Notes under the pieces: generated by a model
Told to the model about the DNA's origin: nothing
The model's database searches: none
What the model saw: the letters and a program-made list of their open reading frames with translations, nothing else
Source: Pseudomonadota bacterium
Lineage (GTDB): Bacteria; Desulfobacterota; Desulfobacteria; Desulfobacterales; RPRI01
Length of the DNA: 5,608 nucleotides
Direction of reading: 5' to 3'
Assembly (NCBI GenBank): GCA_018830925.1
Contig: JAHJRK010000368.1
Coordinates: forward strand, 1-5,608
Program-made: the position numbers and the translations under genes
Shown here: positions 1 to 5,115 of the stretch, piece by piece
How positions within the stretch are numbered: position 1 is the stretch's first letter
Layout of the letters: every line of letters begins with the position of its first letter

Positions 1-1125
1 CCTTACTATCCTTGCATTTTCCATCGAATCGAGGCCAAGTGTTTTGGCGCAGGCATCAAGACATTTGCGGTCTGTATTGAAATGAACCGGAATAGCCGCT
101 TTTTCGGGTGAAATAGCGGCTACGGCATTAGCGTATGTCTTCTCCATATCGAGACCGTTCACAAGGCGGGTTGTCGTTATATCGGCAAGACCTATGCCGT
201 TTCCGTTTCCATCCGAACCGGGAGATAAATCCCTCACAAAAATGCGCTTCGCATGAGGAGAAGCGTAAAAATCCCCAACGATATCCCTGTGACGCCCTGT
301 AATGTTTGAATCCATCCCTATTCCGCTTATATCTTTTCCGAAAAAATCGACAATCAGAAGATCCAGAGAATCAAACGGGATGCTTCCCATCATTTTCCTT
401 GCATCTTTGAGAAGCTCTTTTTCACGGGCAATAAGAACTGAAGGCGGAACGGCCTCGATTTTCGAGAGATTTCCATATCCGTCCTCAAGGAGGGCAAGCC
501 CGAACAGGAGCTTGATCTTTTTGAGGACAACACCTGCCGCCTCTTCAATAATCCCGAATCCGTGCCTTACTGCAAAGTTGTGGAAAGCTGCGGCGCCTTC
601 CTCCTTCCCGAGCCCTATTGTCAGCATTTTGGAAAGCCCGCTTTCTATTTCCGCCCTGAATTTTGTATGAGGCTTTATCCTGTTTATTACCACAACATGA
701 TCGGCCAGAAGAGCTCTTTTTGATATATGAACATTCAAACCGCACGTCAGCTTCCCGATACATTCAGTTTCCATATCCGGAAAAACCGGAACTCCGATTT
801 CAGATCCGGAAATTCCAAGCTTCTCAAGCACTTTTATCTGCCCTTCGGCAGTCGCCCCTCCATGGCTTCCCATAGCAGGAAGTATAAAAGGCTTTAATCC
901 CATCTTTTCAAGATATCTGACACAATGATAAACAACCAAATTTATCTTATCTATCCCCCTGCTGCCGACAGCAACGGCAACGGTTTCTCCATGTTTAAAA
1001 TCGCGGGAGAAAAGAGATGAAAGTGAAGCAGCAACAGAATCAGGAATATCTTTTACGGGGGAACGGGCGAGTGTCTGTCTTGCAAATGCTGAATAAGGAT
1101 ATTTTACGGGTTTTGCTGGAGCCAT
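1..1125 (-). CDS. LarA-like protein (Lar_N/DUF2088, nickel-dependent lactate racemase superfamily), 3' end outside window
   Basis: This frame is open from an ATG at 1125 down to base 1, giving 375 residues with no stop, so the C-terminus is missing. The N-terminal half has the family pattern: GSHGG at residues 86-90 followed by TAEGQ, then NRIKPHTKF at 148-156, then ESGLSKM ending near residue 167 and IGLGKEEGAAAFH just after. In lactate racemase LarA, two histidines and a lysine around these positions serve catalysis and hold the nickel-pincer nucleotide. By analogy H88, H153 and K166 are candidates, but spacing differs from true LarA, so it is better called a LarA homologue that may act on another 2-hydroxy acid. 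The ATG has only a weak purine tract (AAAGAAG) before it. The frame stays open about 26 codons upstream, to a TAG at 1204-1206, but no ATG, GTG or TTG occurs there. A cytoplasmic enzyme is expected. Family is sure, substrate is not. Confidence 0.9.
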   Translation of the reverse strand, partial: MAPAKPVKYPYSAFARQTLARSPVKDIPDSVAASLSSLFSRDFKHGETVAVAVGSRGIDKINLVVYHCVRYLEKMGLKPFILPAMGSHGGATAEGQIKVLEKLGISGSEIGVPVFPDMETECIGKLTCGLNVHISKRALLADHVVVINRIKPHTKFRAEIESGLSKMLTIGLGKEEGAAAFHNFAVRHGFGIIEEAAGVVLKKIKLLFGLALLEDGYGNLSKIEAVPPSVLIAREKELLKDARKMMGSIPFDSLDLLIVDFFGKDISGIGMDSNITGRHRDIVGDFYASPHAKRIFVRDLSPGSDGNGNGIGLADITTTRLVNGLDMEKTYANAVAAISPEKAAIPVHFNTDRKCLDACAKTLGLDSMENARIVR

Positions 1126-1173
1126 AGGCTTCTTTGATCGGTTGGAAACAATCCGGATGTCAAAAACGGCATA

Positions 1174-1226
1174 AGGAGCCGTAACGAAATAGTCTGAAAT
1201 GCACTAGTTATTTCGTAACGGCTCCT
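1174..1226. repeat. Long hairpin, 18-bp inverted repeat between ferredoxin and LarA-like genes
   Basis: The arms at 1174-1191 and 1209-1226 are reverse complements with one mismatch (17 of 18), around a 17-base loop. It lies in the gap between two minus-strand genes. Read on the minus strand the 3' arm is followed, after a few bases, by a run of five T, so it may be a weak terminator or attenuator for the ferredoxin transcript. It could equally be one copy of a dispersed palindromic repeat. The LarA-like start lies 49 bases beyond the element. Confidence 0.75.
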
Positions 1227-1231
1227 AAAGT

Positions 1232-1266
1232 CCCCTGGCTGCGTGATATGGTATATCAACCAGGGG
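1232..1266 (-). terminator. Stem-loop directly after ferredoxin, possible terminator
   Basis: CCCCTGG at 1232-1238 pairs perfectly with CCAGGGG at 1260-1266. Inside it, TGATAT (1244-1249) pairs with ATATCA (1253-1258) around a three-base loop, leaving a small asymmetric internal loop. The structure begins about ten bases after the ferredoxin stop. The GC-rich base suits an intrinsic terminator, but only a short T run (ACTTTAGG) follows on the minus strand, so its strength is doubtful. It could instead protect the 3' end of the ferredoxin mRNA. Confidence 0.5.
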
Positions 1267-1276
1267 GCCTTAAAAA

Positions 1277-1465
1277 TTATGTCTCTTCAACAGTAATTGC
1301 GTTAGGTTCACAAACTTCGATACAGCTTTCACAGCCAAGGCATTCTTCAGCATTCACAGGAACAGATTTCTCACCCTGTAATTCGAAAACCTCAACGGGA
1401 CAAACATCAACACACTCCCCGCATCCCTGGCACTTTTCTTCATCAACAATAGGATTAAAAGCCAT
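1277..1465 (-). CDS. 2x[4Fe-4S] ferredoxin (clostridial type)
   Basis: A 62-residue soluble electron carrier. It has two classic CxxCxxCxxxC sets: C12, C15, C18, C22 (followed by P) and C42, C45, C48, C52. Each set's first three cysteines plus the last of the other set would bind one [4Fe-4S] cluster, as in bacterial 8Fe ferredoxins. The length is normal for a minimal protein of this class, and it is rich in acidic residues as expected for docking to redox partners. The start is supported by AGGAG at 1475-1479, nine bases before the ATG. It is separated from the LarA-like gene downstream by two hairpins and from the 334-aa gene upstream by 168 bp, so it may be its own transcription unit. Its specific redox partner cannot be read from this window. 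Confidence 0.97.
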   Translation of the reverse strand: MAFNPIVDEEKCQGCGECVDVCPVEVFELQGEKSVPVNAEECLGCESCIEVCEPNAITVEET

Positions 1466-1499
1466 TTTTGTTATCTCCTTTCATTATAATATTGAACAA

Positions 1500-1514
1500 T
1501 GAGTAGTCTACTCA
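1500..1514. promoter_or_regulatory. 15-bp palindrome upstream of ferredoxin, candidate operator
   Basis: TGAGTAG and CTACTCA flank a single central T, giving a perfect odd palindrome 35 bases upstream of the ferredoxin start codon and about 20 bases from its ribosome binding site. The location suits a repressor or activator site controlling the ferredoxin. I do not recognise it as a known operator class (not FNR-, Fur- or Rex-like). It could also form a short stem in a 5' leader. Confidence 0.4.
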
Positions 1515-1633
1515 GCCATTTTTTCTTACATCGGGCAAAGTCCTTATCGCAATTGATAATTCGAGTCAAGCCTTCTTATTGTTTTTTTTAAATTAAAACA
1601 AGTTTGAGGCCGTCTGATTTATTAAAAGAAATA

Positions 1634-2638
1634 TCAAGATGTTGGATGTGATGGTTCTAAAAGGCATATAAAGATGCTCTTATTTATTTCATCTTTATTG
1701 TTAATCATATCATCCTGAAACTTCTGTCCCAGGATTTTATTTATAAAATCATGACGGGATTTATTAATAATTCTGAATATTTTTAAAGACATTCCCCTAT
1801 CAGGCTCTTTCGCAGCGGGCAAATCGTATATTTTTTCATCTATCTTAAAATTATCATCTTTTAAAAGCCCCTCAACCTGGCCGGTTAAAATATCACGCCA
1901 TTTATTAATGATATCTGCCTCAGCACAAACCGGAACAGAAGCAAGTTCAACAACCTTCTTTATATCCCAGGGTTTTTCGATAATAAAATCAAAGGCATCT
2001 CTGCTGCCTGTGATTAAGAACCGGGGATTTTCCTTGTCGTTTAACATGATATATGTCCATGCTTCAATCCGCTCTTTTATCTTGTATTTCCCGGAATCAT
2101 CAGCAACCTGAAGGGAACTTCCGGTATTTTTACTGAAAAATACTTCATCATCATGGGTCAATCCCTCAAGAAGCTTCTTTTCCATCTCGTAAACAGAAAT
2201 AAGATCCCTGTTTATTCCATCCTGCACAAGGTCATAATCCTGCGCAAGACAGAGAAACAGCCTTGCGTTAAAAAGAATATCGGGCTTCTCTTTCGAATAA
2301 TTTTCATCCCGGATATTCTTAATCTGCGAAGCAAGCTGTGTTGAGAATGTGTCATCGAAAAAAGGGACTCTCTCACCGATTGCCTTCAAAAATGCCGTGT
2401 CGCTCTTCTGATGAAGCTCTCCCCACTCTTTATACTCTTTTATAAGAGCTACGAGCCTTGCTTCGTCTCCCGAAACAGGAACCTTCAGATCGAGCATGCC
2501 TTCCTTTGCAAGTCTTTCCATGTTTTCCGGAATACTGTGCGCAGCCGGCTGATAAACCGTCACCTGCCCGAAACAGGCGCATAAATCCCGTGCAACTGTA
2601 TTATTAATATATGTAAACGGAAAATATACAGGTTTCAT
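1634..2638 (-). CDS. Hypothetical protein, 334 aa, not recognised
   Basis: The frame is long, has typical codon use for the neighbourhood and starts at an ATG preceded by GAGAGG about five bases upstream, so it is very likely real. I do not recognise the family. The N-terminus (MKPVYFPFTYI, then CACFGQVTVYQP near residues 19-30) is hydrophobic and aromatic but is too short and too interrupted for a signal peptide or membrane segment. The rest is charged, mostly helical-looking and soluble, with many K/E/D residues. A cytoplasmic location is likely. No nucleotide-binding P-loop, zinc-binding cysteine set or catalytic triad is visible. It is divergent from the nucleotidyltransferase cassette and lies 168 bp upstream of the ferredoxin on the same strand, so a functional link to the ferredoxin is possible but not shown. 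Confidence 0.85.
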   Translation of the reverse strand: MKPVYFPFTYINNTVARDLCACFGQVTVYQPAAHSIPENMERLAKEGMLDLKVPVSGDEARLVALIKEYKEWGELHQKSDTAFLKAIGERVPFFDDTFSTQLASQIKNIRDENYSKEKPDILFNARLFLCLAQDYDLVQDGINRDLISVYEMEKKLLEGLTHDDEVFFSKNTGSSLQVADDSGKYKIKERIEAWTYIMLNDKENPRFLITGSRDAFDFIIEKPWDIKKVVELASVPVCAEADIINKWRDILTGQVEGLLKDDNFKIDEKIYDLPAAKEPDRGMSLKIFRIINKSRHDFINKILGQKFQDDMINNKDEINKSIFICLLEPSHPTS

Positions 2639-2769
2639 TATACCTCTCTGTAAGTTAATTTACCGCAAGCTTGAAGGTCGGAACTTCTGAAATTCTCCAT
2701 TAAATCATTTTCTCTCGCGTTGCAACCGTCACTTTATATGGTTTTATTTTTCAGCACATCTTCTGCACG

Positions 2770-2807
2770 ATAAAGTATCTGCTTAAACTTGACATACAAG
2801 CCGATTA
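2770..2807 (+). repeat. Direct repeat copy 1, left of the nucleotidyltransferase cassette
   Basis: This 38-base stretch matches 3812-3849 at 32 of 38 positions with no gaps. Three of the six differences are clustered near its left end. The conserved core is CTGCTTAAA, one variable base, then TTGACATA, one variable base, then AAGCCGAT. It contains a perfect sigma-70 -35 hexamer (TTGACA, 2789-2794). The two copies lie 1042 bp apart and bracket the two-gene cassette, so they may be a duplicated promoter or the end repeats of an inserted unit. Confidence 0.8.
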
Positions 2808-2827
2808 ATGCAATATATCAAGATATA
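2789..2827 (+). promoter_or_regulatory. Candidate promoter with palindromic operator for the nucleotidyltransferase cassette
   Basis: TTGACA at 2789-2794 is a consensus -35. The best -10-like hexamer is TATATC at 2814-2819, with a long 19-base spacer, so the promoter match is incomplete. TATATC is also the left arm of a perfect palindrome, TATATC-AA-GATATA (2814-2827), placed where a repressor would block RNA polymerase. Toxin-antitoxin operons are commonly autoregulated through palindromes in this position, which fits the genes downstream. The start codon is about 100 bases further on. Confidence 0.4.
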
Positions 2828-2929
2828 AAAAGTAAATTCTTATTATTTCATTTAGTTATCATTGGGAACGGCTGAAGGAAAGAACTTTATTCTTTACCTG
2901 ACAATCTATACGATTTTATAGGGCAGAAT

Positions 2930-3454
2930 ATGCTGAGAGAAGAGATTATACAATATTTGCATGCTCTTAATGAAAAGCTCCGGCACCGGAATGTAAAAGG
3001 TGAAATATGTTTATATGGGGGCGCTGTTATGTGCCTCGTTTATGACGCAAGACCAAGCACTAAAGATGTCGATGCAATTTTTCAACCGGCCGATATTATA
3101 AGAGAGGCTGCAAGGGAAATCGCGAATGAATATGAATTGGCTGACGATTGGCTGAATGACGGAGTCAAAGGATTTCTTGTTGATCATCCTCAAAAAGTAT
3201 TTCTAAATTTATCTCATCTTGTCGTGTTGGTGGCTGATCCGGAATATATGCTTGCAATGAAATCTCTGTCGGCAAGAATTGACGGAACCGACGGTAAGGA
3301 TATTGAGTTTCTAATAACCGAATTAAAAATCAAAACTATTGATGATGTGTTTATCTTAATTGATAAATATTATCCACGTCGGATTATCAAGCCGGCGACT
3401 CAATTTTTTCTTGAGGAACTTTTTGATGAAATACAGGACAATCCAGGAAACTAA
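2930..3454 (+). CDS. DUF6036/AbiEii-like nucleotidyltransferase
   Basis: This 174-residue protein has a nucleotidyltransferase core: YGG at residues 29-31, then R41-P-S-T-K-D46-V-D48, the DxD pair that would bind the divalent metal, followed by AIF. A later K111 with R116 and an acidic DIEFL at 124-128 match the conserved tail of the DUF6036 group. The family transfers nucleotides to protein or RNA substrates and often occurs in toxin-antitoxin or abortive-infection modules (AbiEii, MenT, MNT). The exact reaction here is not known. All catalytic residues look intact. The ATG follows a poor ribosome site (GGGCAG), so translation may be weak. The gene overlaps the next one by 29 bases, which implies translational coupling. 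Direct repeats flank the pair. Family is fairly sure; whether it acts as toxin or antitoxin is open. Confidence 0.88.
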   Translation: MLREEIIQYLHALNEKLRHRNVKGEICLYGGAVMCLVYDARPSTKDVDAIFQPADIIREAAREIANEYELADDWLNDGVKGFLVDHPQKVFLNLSHLVVLVADPEYMLAMKSLSARIDGTDGKDIEFLITELKIKTIDDVFILIDKYYPRRIIKPATQFFLEELFDEIQDNPGN

Positions 3455-3785
3455 ATCGGCGATTTTAAAGAGCGGCGCAAATTGGCGGATCCCGTTTATG
3501 GAATTTGTTGATGATTTCCGTCGTACAAGGGATCAAAGTTTAATTGAGAAGCCTTTTTCTCTGAGCAATGAAAATATCGATTCATTGTTGGCATCTACAA
3601 TAGAATATTTATGTTATGAACTGGGAGTTGAAACACCGGAATGGGTATGGGAAGTTCCTTCATGTAAAGAACCATGGTTTGTATCCGGGTACGATAATTT
3701 AAAAGCAATATCGATCGTGGAAAGTCCCGTATTTTTTCGCAGAAGGAAAATTTTTGTATTGGAAAATTTTCTTTCACGAGTTTAA
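3426..3785 (+). CDS. Partner protein of the nucleotidyltransferase, 119 aa, probable second half of a toxin-antitoxin-like pair
   Basis: I chose the ATG at 3426 because GAGGAA (3413-3418) sits seven bases upstream. A longer in-frame start at 3360 would extend the overlap and lacks such a site. The protein begins MKYRTIQETKSAILKSGANWRIPF and has a conserved-looking C-terminus: PEWVWEVP at 71-78, EPWF at 82-85 and ESPVFFRRRKIFV at 99-111. The same kind of tail (P-W, then PWF, then SP..FRRR.IF) occurs, as I recall, at the end of some helix-turn-helix proteins paired with nucleotidyltransferases. No helix-turn-helix is evident here, and no RxxxxH motif, so it is not a HEPN toxin. It is basic near the C-terminus, which could suit nucleic-acid binding. 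The role as antitoxin or co-factor is inferred from the overlapping operon. Confidence 0.82.
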   Translation: MKYRTIQETKSAILKSGANWRIPFMEFVDDFRRTRDQSLIEKPFSLSNENIDSLLASTIEYLCYELGVETPEWVWEVPSCKEPWFVSGYDNLKAISIVESPVFFRRRKIFVLENFLSRV

Positions 3786-3811
3786 CGGCTAAATTGTACT
3801 CCTATTTCAAC

Positions 3812-3849
3812 ATAAAGCGCCTGCTTAAAGTTGACATAGAAGCCGATGA
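3812..3849 (+). repeat. Direct repeat copy 2, right of the nucleotidyltransferase cassette
   Basis: Second copy of the 38-base repeat at 2770-2807 (32 of 38 identical). TTGACA is at 3831-3836 and mscS starts 44 bases from the hexamer's end, so it could supply the mscS -35 box. No good -10 hexamer is seen at normal spacing: TATGTT (3852-3857) matches 4 of 6 but with a 15-base spacer. The sequence after the repeat differs from that after copy 1. Confidence 0.8.
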
Positions 3850-3879
3850 GGTATGTTGGAACTTTAGGAGAACTGCAAC

Positions 3880-4722
3880 ATGAGTTGGAAAGAAATGGCA
3901 GACTGGCTCGGGCAACCGTTGTTTACTGTCGGACGCACAGAGGTCTCCATCGCCTCACTGGCGTGGATCATGGCGTTGGTGGTGGTGTTGATCATCTTGT
4001 CCCGGTTCACGCGGCGTATCCTGCGGACGCAGCTACTTAAGCACACCAAGATGGATGTCGGCCTGCAATACCTCATCTCGCGCATCGCCGGTTACATGAT
4101 GCTCGTGTTCGGGTTGCTCATCGGACTGGAAACAATCGGCGTGAATCTCAGCTCGTTGGCGGTCATCGGCGGAGCGCTCGGTGTCGGTATCGGATTCGGC
4201 TTGCAGAACATCGTCCACAACTTCGTCAGCGGCCTGATCATCATGGGCGAACGCGCCATTCAGATCGGTGACCGGGTGGACGTCGGCGGCACGCTCGGCG
4301 AAATCATCCGCGTCGGCGCGCGCAGCACCTCGGTGCGGACAAACGACAACATCGTCATTATTCTGCCCAACTCGGAGTTCGTCTCCAACCGGGTCATCAA
4401 CTGGAGTCACATGGGCGACCAGAACGTGCGGCTGATCATACCGGTCGGTGTTTCCTACGGCAGCGAACCCCGAGAGATCGAGCGCCTCTTGCTCGAAGTG
4501 GCAGCCGCCACTCCCCACGTATTGAAAGATCCGGCGCCGAAGGTGGTGTTCCGGGCTTTTGGTGAAAGCTCTTTGGATTTCGAGTTGCGGGTGTGGACGG
4601 CGGAGATGACACACCGCCCCGGCTTGCTCAAGAGCGACCTGTATTTTGCGATTTGGGACAGACTCAAGGAGGCCGGAATCGAAATCCCCTTCCCTCAACG
4701 CGACCTGCACATCAAGGCGTAA
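3880..4722 (+). CDS. mscS: Small-conductance mechanosensitive channel, MscS family
   Basis: A 280-residue inner-membrane channel that opens under membrane tension to release solutes during hypo-osmotic shock, expected to be a homoheptamer. Three membrane segments are visible at about 24-43, 65-88 and 93-123. The third, pore-lining one carries the small-residue pattern GGALGVGIGFGLQN at 97-110, with the conserved Gln109. The beta domain follows (GERAIQIGDRVDVGG at 123-137, LPNSEFVSNRVINWS at 162-176), then the alpha/beta cytoplasmic domain, ending in the family tail PFPQRDLHI (270-278). Length is close to E. coli MscS (286). AGGAG at 3866-3870 supports the ATG. The gene is distinctly GC-richer than both flanks, suggesting separate origin. 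Its TAA stop runs into the left arm of a 101-bp palindromic element. Confidence 0.97.
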   Translation: MSWKEMADWLGQPLFTVGRTEVSIASLAWIMALVVVLIILSRFTRRILRTQLLKHTKMDVGLQYLISRIAGYMMLVFGLLIGLETIGVNLSSLAVIGGALGVGIGFGLQNIVHNFVSGLIIMGERAIQIGDRVDVGGTLGEIIRVGARSTSVRTNDNIVIILPNSEFVSNRVINWSHMGDQNVRLIIPVGVSYGSEPREIERLLLEVAAATPHVLKDPAPKVVFRAFGESSLDFELRVWTAEMTHRPGLLKSDLYFAIWDRLKEAGIEIPFPQRDLHIKA

Positions 4723-4822
4723 ATAGAGGGCGTATTAATCTTACAAACTTATTTATCAAATAGCGAACAAGTGTAGATTGACAGACATTATTCAAATTTA
4801 AAAGATTAATACGTCCTCTATT
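4722..4822. mobile_element. 101-bp palindromic element with 21-bp inverted ends (MITE-like or bidirectional terminator)
   Basis: The ends at 4722-4742 and 4802-4822 are reverse complements at 20 of 21 positions, and the one difference could form a G-U pair in RNA. The 59-base interior is AT-rich and has no coding frame. The left end is the last base of the mscS stop codon and the right end is directly followed by an open coding remnant, as expected for an inserted sequence. No clear target duplication is visible. The ends resemble hairpins I associate with IS200-like/RAYT-mobilised repeats, but that is recollection, not a match. It may also terminate transcription of mscS. Confidence 0.6.
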
Positions 4823-4975
4823 CGCTCCCTGAAGGAGAAGCTCTGCCGTTTCCTCGACCTCCTGAATGAGGATGTGGATGCGGCAATACAGTACCTGAAA
4901 GAGACGCTGCAGACGGAATTCAGGCCGGTCATGTCACTGCTTTTCAAAGAAGTGAGGCAGATATTGCGGGATTGA
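4823..4975 (+). pseudogene. C-terminal remnant of an unidentified coding sequence, about 50 codons
   Basis: The frame encodes RSLKEKLCRFLDLL, then NEDVDAAIQYLKETLQTE, then FRPVMSLLFKEVRQILRD and a TGA stop at 4973-4975. It reads like an amphipathic helical C-terminus, with heptad-like leucines and balanced charge. No ATG or ribosome site opens it. The frame is stopped upstream by TAA at 4799-4801 inside the palindromic element, so the coding-looking part starts at the element boundary. The likeliest reading is a gene truncated by the element. I do not recognise the parent gene. Confidence 0.5.
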
Positions 4976-4978
4976 GCA

Positions 4979-4995
4979 TCACGACACTATCGTGA
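4979..4995. terminator. Short stem-loop between the converging remnant and small ORF
   Basis: TCACGA and TCGTGA are perfect 6-base arms around a 5-base loop. It sits between the TGA of the plus-strand remnant and overlaps the TAG of the minus-strand small ORF, a usual place for a shared terminator. It has no T run on either side, so termination is only a possibility. Confidence 0.3.
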
Positions 4996-5115
4996 GGTTA
5001 CCGGTTTGTAGTAAGGTTCGCCGTTCTCGGCCTTCTCCTGTTCGCGCCTATAGTCAACTACGTACCGGCACTTATCCAGTGGCATCAAAGAGAACGGTTT
5101 TTGATGGCGCTTCAT
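4987..5115 (-). CDS. Small ORF, 42 aa, third gene of the RelE-type operon
   Basis: The ATG (5113-5115) overlaps the TGA stop of the RelE-like toxin in an ATGA, exactly as the toxin overlaps its antitoxin, and the frame runs to TAG at 4987-4989. The 42 residues start MKRHQKPFSLMPLDKCRYVV and continue DYRREQEKAENGEPYYKPV. It is basic and hydrophilic, with one cysteine and no membrane segment. I know of no such family. The overlap implies translational coupling with the toxin. It could be an accessory protein of the module, the remnant of a longer gene, or chance; the codon use looks ordinary for a gene. Confidence 0.5.
   Translation of the reverse strand: MKRHQKPFSLMPLDKCRYVVDYRREQEKAENGEPYYKPVTSR

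Noticed and set aside
302..875. Plus- and minus-strand frames inside the LarA-like region
   Set aside because: They are shadows of the minus-strand LarA-like frame, which runs unbroken across the whole region with clear family motifs.
1483..1510. TATAAT (minus strand, 1483-1488) with TAGACT 16 bases upstream as ferredoxin promoter
   Set aside because: Transcription would start inside the ferredoxin ribosome site, so a normal leader is impossible. A TTGACT further upstream (1564-1569) has no acceptable -10 at 17 bases.
1575..1605. AT-only inverted repeat after the 334-aa gene as terminator
   Set aside because: The stem consists of T and A runs with a single GC pair, and such matches arise by chance in this kind of sequence.
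2699..2725. TTGCAA and TTTAAT as a minus-strand promoter for the 334-aa gene
   Set aside because: The -35 is only 4 of 6 and the spacer is 15 bases, too weak to annotate in AT-rich DNA.
3426..3785. HEPN toxin paired with an MNT-type antitoxin
   Set aside because: The 119-aa partner has no RxxxxH motif, which HEPN ribonucleases need.
4033..4710. Long minus-strand open frame (225 aa) opposite mscS
   Set aside because: It is antisense to a clear MscS channel. Its composition is that of a shadow frame of GC-rich DNA, and it has no recognisable domain.
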